A stretch of DNA of 64,000 nucleotides from Halorarum salinum (GTDB lineage: Archaea > Halobacteriota > Halobacteria > Halobacteriales > Haloferacaceae): assembly GCF_013402875.1 (NCBI RefSeq), contig NZ_CP058579.1:930001-994000 (forward strand), written 5' to 3'. Below, piece by piece: positions 37,660 to 46,445 of the stretch. The position numbers and the translations under genes were made by a program. The notes under the pieces are model-generated. The model was not told where the DNA came from and did no database searches. It was given only the letters and a program-made list of their open reading frames with translations. Position 1 is the stretch's first letter; the number at the start of each line of letters is the position of its first letter.

Positions 37660-37661
37660 CT

Positions 37662-37678
37662 GTTTCATGGCGTGAAAC
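37662..37678. promoter_or_regulatory. Candidate IclR operator 1
   Basis: GTTTCAT-ggc-GTGAAAC, a 17-base near-palindrome with one mismatch in the 7-base arms. It sits just upstream of the IclR TATA element, in the position of a BRE, so binding there would block transcription of the regulator gene. Assigning IclR as the binder is inference. Confidence 0.55.
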
Positions 37679-37799
37679 GGACGGCGTTATCGCTGATTCG
37701 TCACGCAGCTAAAATCGGCCGCTGTCACCGCTCTATCGTTCGGATCCTCTTCCGCTGTCCCCCTTCCCGGTGTCGTTCACGGTTATTGTGGCAATTATC

Positions 37800-37816
37800 G
37801 TTTCACCACGTGAAAC
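37800..37816. promoter_or_regulatory. Candidate IclR operator 2
   Basis: GTTTCAC-cac-GTGAAAC, a 17-base palindrome with perfect 7-base arms, 122 bases from operator 1 start to start. It lies about 26-42 bases upstream of the RraA TATA element, a position that would suit activation or looping with operator 1. Confidence 0.6.
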
Positions 37817-37841
37817 GGCTAGGCGTTGGTCCTACCGGTCC

Positions 37842-37848
37842 AATTAAG
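37842..37848 (+). promoter_or_regulatory. TATA-like element of the RraA-family gene
   Basis: aattaag, about 32 bases upstream of ATG 37878. Confidence 0.55.
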
Positions 37849-37877
37849 TCCGGTCGTGGACACTCGAAGTCGTACGC

Positions 37878-38552
37878 ATGCACAGAGTGATCTCGGAGAT
37901 CGACCGCCCACCAGCCGACCTTGTCGCCGCCTTCGACGGGATTCCAACGCCGATCCTGTCGGACGTGACGTCCAAGTACGAGAACACGATGGCCAGCGAA
38001 ATCAAGCCCGTCTACGACGAGGCGTCGATGGCGGGGACGGCGTTCACCGTCAAGACCTATCCCGGGGACAATCTGATGGTGCACAAGGCGCTGACGCTCG
38101 CCGAACCGGGCGACGTCCTCGTCGTCGACGCGAACGCGTACGAGGAAGCAGGACTCGTCGGCGAACTGCTCTCGACGTCGTGTCAGGTACACGGGCTCCA
38201 CGGGACAGTCATCGATGGGGCCGTTCGCGACGTGAAGGAGATCGAGGAACTCGACTATCCCGTGTACGCGCGTGCCGTCAGCCCCAAAGGCTCCTACAAG
38301 GCACACCCCGGGTCGATCAACGTCCCAGTCTCCTGTGGCGAACTCGTCGTCGAGCCGGGCGATATCGTCGTGGGAGACGAGCACGGCGTCGCTATCGTCA
38401 AGCCTGACCACGCTGAGTCCGTCCTCGAGGACGCACGCGACAAACTGGACTCCGAAGACGCTACGCTCGAACGGATCCAGGACGGCGAGTACATCTACGA
38501 CATCGCAAACTTCGACGAGCAGTACGACGATCTCGTCATCCAGGAGCAGTAA
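37878..38552 (+). CDS. RraA family aldolase / oxaloacetate decarboxylase-like protein
   Basis: 224 residues. The family metal-binding segment GTVIDGAVRDVKEI follows GELLSTSCQ, and GDIVVGDEHGVAIV is the closing motif. Members with these residues act as 4-hydroxy-4-methyl-2-oxoglutarate/4-carboxy-4-hydroxy-2-oxoadipate aldolases or oxaloacetate decarboxylases, or as regulators of RNase E in bacteria; an archaeon lacks that partner, so an aldolase is likely. The gene is downstream of an IclR-operator-like palindrome and upstream of a 2-hydroxyacid dehydrogenase on the same strand, about 200 bases away. Confidence 0.87.
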   Translation: MHRVISEIDRPPADLVAAFDGIPTPILSDVTSKYENTMASEIKPVYDEASMAGTAFTVKTYPGDNLMVHKALTLAEPGDVLVVDANAYEEAGLVGELLSTSCQVHGLHGTVIDGAVRDVKEIEELDYPVYARAVSPKGSYKAHPGSINVPVSCGELVVEPGDIVVGDEHGVAIVKPDHAESVLEDARDKLDSEDATLERIQDGEYIYDIANFDEQYDDLVIQEQ

Positions 38553-38726
38553 CGTCGTCCGATGTACTCCCAGTTCGAGCGACGAATATGCTCGTCTCGC
38601 TAGCGCAGGGGGCTGTCGTCTCGAAGGACGATCCCGCTCGCGAAGATCGTAGACGAAGTATTCGCCGAGACTCGGCTCCGGAGTCACATCCGGCCGATCG
38701 ATAGGCGACGATTGGAAGCACCCGAA

Positions 38727-38735
38727 CGTTTTTAC
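38727..38735 (+). promoter_or_regulatory. TATA-like element of the second 2-hydroxyacid dehydrogenase
   Basis: cgtttttac, about 24-28 bases upstream of ATG 38755. It argues for a separate leaderless message and against the GTG at 38740. Confidence 0.45.
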
Positions 38736-38754
38736 TGCGGTGCGAGTTTGCCCA

Positions 38755-39765
38755 ATGTGGATGACGAACAAGCCAACGGTATACGTAACCCGGCGTATCC
38801 CTTCTGCCGGGCTCGAGCAGCTCGAGCGGGCCTGTACTGTGGAGGTGTGGCCCGAGAAGACCCCGCCATCGAAGGACCACTTCGTCGAGCGACTATCAGC
38901 CCTGTCGGCTGACGGACTCGTCTGCCTGCTCACCGACGACGTGGATGCGGAGGTAATGGACGCGTCACCCGACCTCCGCGTTATCAGCACCTATTCGGTC
39001 GGATACGATCACGTCGACCTCGATGCCGCCGCGGCACGTGACATCGCCGTCGGGCACACGCCGGGAGTCCTCACCGACACGACCGCCGACTTCGCGTGGT
39101 CGCTCCTGGCGACCTGTGCACGGCGGACCGTCGAGGGGCAGGCGTACGTTCGCGATGGCGAGTGGGAGACGTGGCAACCGACGTTGCTCACCGGGCAGGA
39201 CATCCACGGCTCGACGCTCGGCCTCGTCGGCCTGGGTAACATCGGGACCGGCGTCGCGAAACGGGCAGCGGGGTTCGAGATGAACGTCCTCTACTCGGAC
39301 GTCGAACGCCACGAACGGACGGAGGAGGAACTCGCCGCTGCCGGCGTGGACATCACGTACGTCGACCAAGACGACGTCTTCGAACGGAGCGACTTCGTCA
39401 GTCTCCACGTTCCGTTACTGGAGTCGACCCGGGGGCTAGTCGGGGAAGCGGAGTTGCGTCGCATGAAGGACGACGCCGTTCTCATCAACACGAGCCGCGG
39501 GCCGGTCGTCGACACCGACGCGCTCGAGACCGCGCTCGAACGGGACTGGATCGAACGCGCTGGCCTCGACGTCACTGACCCCGAGCCGCTGCCGGCAGAT
39601 CACTCGATACTCGAGTACGCACCCGAGAAACTCGTGGTGACACCGCATCTGGCGAGCGCGAGCGTACAGACGCGGGACAAGATGGCGGAGATGGCTGCAG
39701 CGAACGCGCTGGCCGGCGTCCGAGGCGAGCCACTCCCGAACTCCGCGCTGGATGATGCTTCCTGA
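38755..39765 (+). CDS. D-isomer-specific 2-hydroxyacid dehydrogenase (glyoxylate/hydroxypyruvate reductase-like)
   Basis: About 336 residues from ATG 38755. The nucleotide fold has GLVGLGNIGTGVAKRA with a complete GxGxxG. The catalytic Arg is in INTSRGPVVD, Glu in LDVTDPEPLP, and His in VTPHLASAS. Closest by motif to glyoxylate/hydroxypyruvate reductases (GyaR/GhrB). It would make D-glycerate from hydroxypyruvate, which the glycerate 2-kinase at 46446-47783 could phosphorylate. ATG 38761 is an alternative start. It is followed by an LDH2-family gene on the same strand. Confidence 0.88.
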   Translation: MWMTNKPTVYVTRRIPSAGLEQLERACTVEVWPEKTPPSKDHFVERLSALSADGLVCLLTDDVDAEVMDASPDLRVISTYSVGYDHVDLDAAAARDIAVGHTPGVLTDTTADFAWSLLATCARRTVEGQAYVRDGEWETWQPTLLTGQDIHGSTLGLVGLGNIGTGVAKRAAGFEMNVLYSDVERHERTEEELAAAGVDITYVDQDDVFERSDFVSLHVPLLESTRGLVGEAELRRMKDDAVLINTSRGPVVDTDALETALERDWIERAGLDVTDPEPLPADHSILEYAPEKLVVTPHLASASVQTRDKMAEMAAANALAGVRGEPLPNSALDDAS

Positions 39766-39856
39766 GGACGCCCCAGTAGCATGAACCACACAATCCGACT
39801 TCGACCATCTCGTCCCGACGCAGGTGGCGACCAGCGACCCACGACCGGACCAACAC

Positions 39857-40927
39857 ATGGCTAACACAGCAGACCACATCCCCGTCGACCACGACGACCT
39901 CACGGCGTTCGCACGGGAACTGTCCCGGCAGGCCGGACTCTCCGATGAGCACGCTCGACTCGTCAGTCGAGCACTGGTGCGGGCGAATCTCCGCGGTGTC
40001 GACTCACACGGGGTCGTGCGACTCGAACCGTACATCAGGAGTATCGAACACGGGGGGTTCAATTCCGACCCCGATGTGACGATCACCAGACCGTCTCGCT
40101 CGTCGCTCATCGTCGACGGGGACGACGGCCCCGGACAGGTCGCGACTGTCAAGGCGATGGATGCCGCCGTGGAGGCGGCACGGGAGACGGGTGTCGCCTT
40201 CGCGTCCGTGCGGAACAGCAACCACTTCGGGACGGCCGCCTATTACACCCAGCGCGCTGCGGCCGAAGACTGCATCGGCTTCACCATGTCTAACGTCGGG
40301 CCGAACGTCGCCCCGTTCGGCGGCATCGACCCGTTCTTCGGCACGAACCCGCTGGCGTTCTCGATCCCGACCAATCGCCACTTCTCGATCACGCTCGATA
40401 TGGCGACGAGCGTCGTCGCCAAGGGCAAGATCCACGTCGCCGAGGAGGAGGGCGAGCAGATCCCGGAACGGTGGGCCATGGACGACCAGGGGAATCCCGT
40501 CACCGACCCCGCAGACGTCCACGCACTCCGTCCCGTCGGCGGGCCGAAAGGCTACGGCCTGGGACTCCTCGTCGACGTGTGTTCCGGCGTGCTCTCGGGA
40601 ATGGGGGTCAGCCCCGACGTCGACTCCCTGTATGACGACTACTCGAACCCACAGGGGGTCGGCCACTGGGTCGGCGCCATCGACCCCTCGTTCTACCGGG
40701 AGCTCCCGACGTTCAAGGCCGAGATCGACGACCTCATCACCCGCCTGAAGGCCGTGCGACCGAAGGACGGCGTCGATGAAATCAAGCTCCCGGGCGAGAT
40801 CGAAGCGGAGACGAGAGCCGAACGCGAGCGGAACGGGATCCCGCTCGGTCCCGGCGTCGTCGCGACGCTCACCGAACTCGCAGACCGATACGAAGTGGCG
40901 TTTCCGGCCGACCACTCCGCGGACTAG
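39857..40927 (+). CDS. LDH2 family malate/lactate/ureidoglycolate dehydrogenase-type oxidoreductase
   Basis: 356 residues from ATG 39857 (MANTADHIPV). GVDSHGVVRLEPYI opens the domain, NSNHFGTAAYYTQRAA and PFGGIDPFFGTNPLAFSIP are family hallmarks, and GGPKGYGLGLLVD binds the nicotinamide nucleotide. The family includes malate, sulfolactate and 2,3-diketo-L-gulonate reductases (YiaK). It follows the 2-hydroxyacid dehydrogenase and precedes a convergent paralogue. The GTG at 39824 is a possible but less likely earlier start. Confidence 0.9.
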   Translation: MANTADHIPVDHDDLTAFARELSRQAGLSDEHARLVSRALVRANLRGVDSHGVVRLEPYIRSIEHGGFNSDPDVTITRPSRSSLIVDGDDGPGQVATVKAMDAAVEAARETGVAFASVRNSNHFGTAAYYTQRAAAEDCIGFTMSNVGPNVAPFGGIDPFFGTNPLAFSIPTNRHFSITLDMATSVVAKGKIHVAEEEGEQIPERWAMDDQGNPVTDPADVHALRPVGGPKGYGLGLLVDVCSGVLSGMGVSPDVDSLYDDYSNPQGVGHWVGAIDPSFYRELPTFKAEIDDLITRLKAVRPKDGVDEIKLPGEIEAETRAERERNGIPLGPGVVATLTELADRYEVAFPADHSAD

Positions 40928-41004
40928 AACTGAGAATCACCATCCGGGACGCCGACGGGCCGTCGGGCCTACAGAGACGGGCTGCGGTCTATGCGGGCTG
41001 CCGT

Positions 41005-42078
41005 CTATGGCTGGTCGACTGAGTCGACCAGCAGGTCGGAAGCGTCGAGGTCCACCGTTTCGGAGAGGTCGACGAGCGCCTCCCATTCTGACGGCGAGAA
41101 CGGAATCCCGCGGTCGAGTCGCTGCTGTTTCGTCTCGTGTTCCGGCTCGCCCGGAACGAGTACCTGGTCGAACCCGTCCCGGGTCGGAACGGCCGCCAGC
41201 TCCTCGGCCATCCGATTGAGCCGTTCGGTGTAGCCCGCAAGCGAGGTGTACGCCTCGACGTTGATTGCGCCGACGAAGTGGGCGAGGTCCTGCGGGGTCG
41301 AGAGGTTCTCGTACGAGCTGGGGACGTCCGCCCCGAAGACGGTGTCCATGAGTATCCCACAGAACCCCTCGACCATGAACGCCAGGCCGTACCCTTTCGG
41401 GCCGCCGAGCGGCTGAAGCGCGTAGAAGTCGGACGGGTCGGTCGTCGGTTCGCCGTCGTCGTCGATCGCCCACGTGTCGGGGATGTCGTCGCCGCGCTTC
41501 TCGGCGAGCGCCACCGCCGACTTGGCCTTCACGCTCGTCGCCATATCGAGCGTAACCGGGAAGTGATCCTCCCGGGGGAGCGAAATCGAGATGGGGTTCG
41601 TGCCGAAGTAGGGCTCGGTGCCACCGAACGGGACGACGTTCTGGCCGGCGTGGGTCATACAGATGCCGATACAGCCCGCTTGGGCTGCCTGTCGCGTGAA
41701 GTAGGCGGCCGTCCCGAAGTGCTGGCTGTTCTTCACGCCTACGAATCCGGCACCGGCGTCGTCGGCGATCTGGATCGCTTCGTCCATCGCACGATGTGTC
41801 ACCGACTGCCCCGGTCCGTCGTCGCCATCGACGATGGCGGTGGCGGTTCGCGTCCGGTCGACGGTGACCGTCGGATCGGTGTTCATCCCGCCGCTCCGTA
41901 GCCGGCGCACGTATTCGGGGAGTTTGAACACGCCGTGGGTGTCGATCCCGTGGAGGTCGGCGTCGACGAGGGACTCGGCGACGACCTGGGCATGGCCAGT
42001 GTCGAGTCCCACCTCAGCGAGTGCGTTTCTTGCGTACGTCTCGAGCCGTTCATGGTCCGCTCGGTGTTCGTCAGTCAT
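41005..42078 (-). CDS. LDH2 family oxidoreductase (second copy)
   Basis: 357 residues from ATG 42078 (MTDEHRADHE); the ATG at 42105 adds nine unlike residues. It shares the family hallmarks: GIDTHGVFKLPEYV, NSQHFGTAAYFTRQAA, PFGGTEPYFGTNPISISLP, GGPKGYGLAFMVEG. It converges on the first copy (stops 77 bases apart), so the pair faces inwards. The two proteins are similar in segments but clearly diverged, suggesting different keto or hydroxy acid substrates. Confidence 0.9.
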   Translation of the reverse strand: MTDEHRADHERLETYARNALAEVGLDTGHAQVVAESLVDADLHGIDTHGVFKLPEYVRRLRSGGMNTDPTVTVDRTRTATAIVDGDDGPGQSVTHRAMDEAIQIADDAGAGFVGVKNSQHFGTAAYFTRQAAQAGCIGICMTHAGQNVVPFGGTEPYFGTNPISISLPREDHFPVTLDMATSVKAKSAVALAEKRGDDIPDTWAIDDDGEPTTDPSDFYALQPLGGPKGYGLAFMVEGFCGILMDTVFGADVPSSYENLSTPQDLAHFVGAINVEAYTSLAGYTERLNRMAEELAAVPTRDGFDQVLVPGEPEHETKQQRLDRGIPFSPSEWEALVDLSETVDLDASDLLVDSVDQP

Positions 42079-42625
42079 GGCTGAGTGGCGTGTCCCGGTC
42101 GTCATCTGATGCGCGACCGATGGCAGTCCGATACCCGATCGGGTGCGTGGTCACACGGACTGCTCGTGTGCGCCGCTGGGAACGGCTTGTCGAACGCGTC
42201 CGCTGCACCCCAGGCCGGACCACCTCCTCGACTGCAACACGCGGAACAGGTCGCGTGGACCGCTGCTCGGTCCGGCTCATTCGGTGGCAGTCTGTGAGTG
42301 GTGATCGTCCGGCTGAGCTGTACGGGCGGTCGCCCTCTGTGGACCCGAGGACACTACTTGCGCGTGGTCAGCCATTCCATATAAATTCGGGGGTGCTCAC
42401 AACGTAGGTCCCGACGTTCTCACCGTCGTGTCCGCCGCCCCGCTCTACTACCCGGTCCATGTTCGGCCCACTCCCGTTCGCGAACACACACCGGTTCCCA
42501 GCAACCCGACCGAACGGGACCACGACCGCGACCGTCGCCGTCGAGTTCACCGGGGTCGGAAAGCCGATCACGAGCTGTCTCGGAGAAAGACTTATCCCGG
42601 TTGGTCCTAGTGACCCAATGACGCT
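42079..42625. other. Intergenic region before the TRAP operon
   Basis: About 550 bases. A TATA-like gacttatcc at about 42588-42596 fits the start of the TRAP operon. A minus-strand frame at 42368-42571 (67 residues) has GC-rich third codon positions but no recognised domain; it is listed separately. Nothing else was seen. Confidence 0.4.
42368..42571 (-). CDS. Possible small gene or coding relic (unknown)
   Basis: 67 residues from a GTG. The third codon positions are mostly G or C, as in true genes here, although GC-rich DNA often gives this. The product opens VIGFPTPVNS and ends TPEFIWNG; it is not acidic and matches no family I know. It lies divergent from the TRAP operon and could also be a shadow. 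Confidence 0.2.
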   Translation of the reverse strand: MIGFPTPVNSTATVAVVVPFGRVAGNRCVFANGSGPNMDRVVERGGGHDGENVGTYVVSTPEFIWNG

Positions 42626-43711
42626 ATGACACGAGATAGCGCGGTTACGAGCAGGCGTAACGTTCTGAAATGGACGGCTGGAACGTCGACGGTAGGGATC
42701 AGCGCCTTGGCCGGCTGTTCTGGAGGCAACGGTAACGGCAGTGGAAACGGCGGGAACGGAGGGAACGGTGGCACAGCAGGCTCGACCGGTGGCGGTGGAA
42801 GCGATTCCGTCGAGATCACGCTCGGGAGCACGGAAAATCCCGAGAACATCCAGGTGAAGACGGCCCAGCGGTTCAAGGACAACGTCGAGAGCGAATCGGA
42901 CGGCGCCATCAGCGTGGAAGTCGCCGCTGGTGGCTCGTACGGGTCCGTCGAGGAGATCGCGGACCTCGTCAGCCAGAACGTGGTCCAGATGAGCGTCGGC
43001 GGCTTCCTGCCGATCGACCGCTACGCCTCAGAGTACTACTTCGTCGACAGTCCGTTCGTCATCGAAGACTACGAACACATCTCCAACCTGGTCCAGAGCG
43101 AGAAGTTCCAACCCGCACGTGACCAGCTGAAGGAGCGCGGAAACCAGAACATCATCGGGAAGCCCATCTACCGTGGCTTCCGCCATTTCACCTCCAATAA
43201 GCCGATTCGATCGCCCGAAGACGTACAGGGGTTGAACCTCAGGCTCCCTCAACTGGACACGTGGATCGCCGTCTGGGAGGAGATCGGCGCGAGTCCGACG
43301 CCCGTCGCCCTGGATGAGTTGTACAGCGCACTACAGCAGGGAGTCGCCGACGCGTCCGAGGGCGACATCCAGCAGATCAACTCACAGAGTCTCTACGAGG
43401 TACAGTCGCACGTGAGCCTCACGAGTCACCTGCTGTCCTGTGGCACAATGACTATTAACAACGACTTCTACACAGGACTCGATGAAACCCACCGGGAAAC
43501 GATCGACGAGGCGGTCAACGAGGCGACCGAATGGGGCGCCTCACAGGGTCAGTCGGCCGAGGAGGACCTCATCCAGGAGGTCGCGGACCAAGGGGTCGAA
43601 CTCATCGAGGACGTCGACCAGGAAGCGTTCCGTGAGGCAGGTCGTCCGGCCGTCGACCAACTCTTCGAGGGGGAGTGGGCCGAGACCTGGGATTACTGGC
43701 GAGACGTGTAG
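42626..43711 (+). CDS. dctP: TRAP transporter substrate-binding lipoprotein, DctP type
   Basis: 361 residues. Tat motif SRRNVLKWTAG and lipobox ALAGC give a lipid-anchored protein; a Gly/Asn/Ser-rich linker of about 25 residues follows, common in haloarchaeal lipoproteins. The DctP fold is recognised by AQRFKDNVESESDGAISVEV, the PIYRGFRHFTSNKPIRSPED segment, LNLRLPQLDTW (with the arginine that binds the substrate carboxylate), and SALQQGVADASEGD. It binds organic acids. It is followed by DctQ and DctM genes. Confidence 0.93.
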   Translation: MTRDSAVTSRRNVLKWTAGTSTVGISALAGCSGGNGNGSGNGGNGGNGGTAGSTGGGGSDSVEITLGSTENPENIQVKTAQRFKDNVESESDGAISVEVAAGGSYGSVEEIADLVSQNVVQMSVGGFLPIDRYASEYYFVDSPFVIEDYEHISNLVQSEKFQPARDQLKERGNQNIIGKPIYRGFRHFTSNKPIRSPEDVQGLNLRLPQLDTWIAVWEEIGASPTPVALDELYSALQQGVADASEGDIQQINSQSLYEVQSHVSLTSHLLSCGTMTINNDFYTGLDETHRETIDEAVNEATEWGASQGQSAEEDLIQEVADQGVELIEDVDQEAFREAGRPAVDQLFEGEWAETWDYWRDV

Positions 43712-43756
43712 ATTCGACATCTGAGTACCACCTGGAGAGACAATCACTCCGATACG

Positions 43757-44302
43757 ATGGAAATTGACCAAACGTTACCGCTAAAACGCGAGAACGTACT
43801 GGATCGGGCCTCGATCGTCGTGTCGACGGTCATGTTCACCCTCCTCATCATCCTGGTGAGTTTGCAGGTGGTGCTCCGGACGTTCAACATCCCCATCACC
43901 GCGACGTGGACGGAACCGATCGCCCGGTACCTGTTCATCGTCGGCACGTACTTCGGTGCCGCAGTCGCATCTCGCAACAACGAGCACGTCAGACTCACCC
44001 TGGTTCGCCAGAAAGTCCTCGCCGGACGGAAGCGGGCACAGTCGGTACTGGATATCGTAACGGTCCTGTCGGTGCTCGTGTTCGTCGTCGTCGCCATCTG
44101 GACGCTGTATCTGGCAACGATTCACGGCTGGGACACGAAGGCGCTCGGCGGCGTGACCACGCTGACTGCAGGCCACATCTACCTGGGAATCCTGCTCGGG
44201 TTCGGACTCATGGCCGTCTTCGAGATCCAGAACCTCCTCGCGGCACTCGAGAACCTCCTCGGCAGGGACATCACGGCTCGCTTTACACGTGGGGGGAAAT
44301 GA
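43757..44302 (+). CDS. dctQ: TRAP transporter small membrane subunit, DctQ type
   Basis: 181 residues with four predicted membrane helices (about 18-40, 50-70, 92-115 and 135-158). ITATWTEPIARYLFIVGTYF with the WxEExxRxxxxW-like motif and the SRNNEHVRL segment are typical of DctQ. It joins the binding protein and DctM channel. Starts 46 bases after dctP and overlaps dctM by 4 bases. Confidence 0.9.
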   Translation: MEIDQTLPLKRENVLDRASIVVSTVMFTLLIILVSLQVVLRTFNIPITATWTEPIARYLFIVGTYFGAAVASRNNEHVRLTLVRQKVLAGRKRAQSVLDIVTVLSVLVFVVVAIWTLYLATIHGWDTKALGGVTTLTAGHIYLGILLGFGLMAVFEIQNLLAALENLLGRDITARFTRGGK

Positions 44303-45600
44303 TGGACACCGTCACGCTCTCGCTGGTGTTCCTCGGGGTGCTCCTCCTGTTGTACGCGTCGGGCATCCCGGTCGCGTTAGCCATGGGCCTCGCGTCCGTC
44401 CTGATGATGCTCGCACCGTTCGGGCCGGCGTTCAACCCCGCGATCATCAGCAACGAGTTGTTCTACGGGCTGAACAGCTTCGGCCTGCTGGCACTCCCGT
44501 TCTACCTGTTCCTGGGGCGGATCATGAACAAGTCCGGACTGACGGAGGTGTTGTTCGATTTCGCGGGGTCGTTCGTGAGTCAGATGCGCGGCGGCATCGC
44601 CTTCGTCAACATCGTCGCAAGTATCCTCTTTTCGGGGATGTCCGGCCTCGCCACCGCGGACGCCGCCGGTCTCGGCCGCGTCGAGTACACCTCGATGCGG
44701 AACCGCGGCTACGATAAGGACTTCTCGCTCGGGCTCACTGGCGCCTCGGCGACCATCGGCCCGATCATCCCGCCCAGCGTACCGCTCATCATCTACGGCG
44801 TGCTGGCCGAGGAATCGGTCGGGGCGCTCTTCCTCGGTGGGGTCCTCCCGGGCCTGCTCCTGGGCGCGGTGCTGATGGCGTTCGTATTCATCCTCGTCAG
44901 GATTCGTGGGTACGAACGGGGGGAGCCCTTCGACCTCCAGACGTCCATCCAATCGTTCCTCAAAGCGATTCCGGCGCTCGCCATCCCCGTCATCATCATC
45001 GGCGGGATCCTCCAGGGGTACTTCACCGCGACCGAAGCGGGAGCGATGGCCGTCCTGTACGCGGTGCTCGTCGCGACCGTCTACGGCGACCTCACGATGA
45101 ACGAACTCGTGATCGAGTTGCGTGACAGCACCGTCGAAACGTTCTCGCTCACGATCATCATCAGTATGGCGACGATCTATGGGCTCGTCGCGCTCCAGAT
45201 GCGGATTCCCATGCTCCTCGCCGACACCATCACCGCGATCTCCTCCGACCCAACGGTCGTGATGCTACTGTTCATGGTGCTGTTCCTCGTGGTCGGGACG
45301 TTCATGAACGTGACGCCCTCGCTGATCATCCTGGTGCCAATCCTGCTCCCGGTCAGCCAGACTGTCGGGATCGACCCGATCCACCTGGGCGTGCTCATGG
45401 TCCTGACGCTCACCTTCGGGCTGGTCACGCCGCCGTTCGGCGTTATCCTCTTCGTCCTCGAGAAAGTGACCGACGCCGACCTGGAGGACACGATCCGGGG
45501 TATCGCCCCGTTCTACATCCCGATGCTCATCACGTTGCTCCTCATCGCGGTGGTCCCGGACATCGTCACCTACATCCCGTACGAACTGATGGGAGGATAA
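44299..45600 (+). CDS. dctM: TRAP transporter large membrane subunit, DctM type
   Basis: 433 residues from ATG 44299 (ATGA overlap with the dctQ stop); the frame is open far upstream but there shadows dctQ. Very hydrophobic with about 12 membrane spans. SASATIGPIIPPSVPLIIYG-like, LPFYLFLGRIMNKSGL and TPPFGVILFVLEKV are DctM motifs. It is the ion-coupled channel that carries sugar acids, dicarboxylates or keto acids. Completes dctPQM. Confidence 0.93.
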   Translation: MMDTVTLSLVFLGVLLLLYASGIPVALAMGLASVLMMLAPFGPAFNPAIISNELFYGLNSFGLLALPFYLFLGRIMNKSGLTEVLFDFAGSFVSQMRGGIAFVNIVASILFSGMSGLATADAAGLGRVEYTSMRNRGYDKDFSLGLTGASATIGPIIPPSVPLIIYGVLAEESVGALFLGGVLPGLLLGAVLMAFVFILVRIRGYERGEPFDLQTSIQSFLKAIPALAIPVIIIGGILQGYFTATEAGAMAVLYAVLVATVYGDLTMNELVIELRDSTVETFSLTIIISMATIYGLVALQMRIPMLLADTITAISSDPTVVMLLFMVLFLVVGTFMNVTPSLIILVPILLPVSQTVGIDPIHLGVLMVLTLTFGLVTPPFGVILFVLEKVTDADLEDTIRGIAPFYIPMLITLLLIAVVPDIVTYIPYELMGG

Positions 45601-45756
45601 CGTCTCCCCTGTCTCTCCTGGTTTTTGTGGGATGATACGCTTCTCACCGAAGTACATCTAGCCCGTGAACGTGGCACCGAAACGGCCCCGTGGCTCCGGT
45701 TGCACTACTGTCATCGTATAGGGACCCTCACCAATTACTGGTGGCCCCCCACCCTA

Positions 45757-45764
45757 CACTTAAC
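45757..45764 (+). promoter_or_regulatory. TATA-like element of the universal stress protein gene
   Basis: acttaact, about 30 bases before ATG 45790 and 18 before ATG 45778; it weakly favours the later start. Confidence 0.35.
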
Positions 45765-45789
45765 TACCACCGCACAGATGGAGAATGTA

Positions 45790-46212
45790 ATGCCGATCGT
45801 CGCTGCTGTAGACCAATCCGAACGAGCGGAGTTGGTAGTGACCCGGGCAGCTGACCTTGCCGACGCGTACGGGCACGACCTCCACATCGTCCACGTCGGA
45901 ACGCTCTCGGTCGGAAACCTGGCGACCGAATCGACGCAGGACTCCGAGGATGTAGACGAGGCCAGCCGAGCGGCCGAGGAGGTCGCCCGTGAGATCGGCC
46001 AGCGAGTGCAACCTGACCGCTCGTTCGACGCCATCGGCCTGGTTGGAAATCCCGCAGAGGAGCTCATCGCCTACAGCCAGGAGTGTGATGCCGAGTACAT
46101 CGTGATCAGTGGCAGGAAGAAATCCCCAGTCGGAAAGGCGCTGTTCGGCAGCGTCACGCAGTCGCTCCTCTTGAGTGCGGATCGACCCGTCGTCACAGTC
46201 ATGCCGCAGTGA
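45790..46212 (+). CDS. Universal stress protein family protein
   Basis: About 140 residues from ATG 45790 (MPIVAAVDQSE); ATG 45778 would add four residues. It has the UspA nucleotide-binding loop G-x2-G-x9-S, here near the end in VISGRKKSPVGKALFGSVTQSLL, and VTRAADLADAYGHDLHIVHV near the start. UspA genes are often found next to TRAP transporters in haloarchaea, presumably as regulators of the transporter by nucleotide or stress state. This gene lies 190 bases after dctM. Confidence 0.88.
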   Translation: MPIVAAVDQSERAELVVTRAADLADAYGHDLHIVHVGTLSVGNLATESTQDSEDVDEASRAAEEVAREIGQRVQPDRSFDAIGLVGNPAEELIAYSQECDAEYIVISGRKKSPVGKALFGSVTQSLLLSADRPVVTVMPQ

Positions 46213-46445
46213 TCGTCCGCCACCTCTCGGCGGCCTCGGTGTGACTCACGGGAAGCGGGGGAAACAGCGGTCGCAACAGCGGTGCGGTGTCATCGACGGG
46301 CGAACCGAGTTCGTGCGGTTGTGTCGCGAGTGGGACGCGCACGTGAGAGCAGTCAGCATTCGGAGGCGTGTCCCGACGGGCTTGCTCGACCGCCCACATG
46401 GGAATGTATCAGTATTAGACCTATTATTCTAGATAAATATATCGC

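Noticed and set aside
37630-37668. Longer N-terminus for the second IclR regulator
   Set aside because: The ATG at 37668 lies inside the palindrome, and the TATA element lies between it and the shorter start.
40004-40915. Minus-strand ORF across the LDH2 gene
   Set aside because: Antisense shadow; the plus-strand protein is clear.
43906-44298. N-terminal extension of DctM
   Set aside because: Out-of-frame shadow of dctQ; ATGA overlap at 44299 is the natural start.
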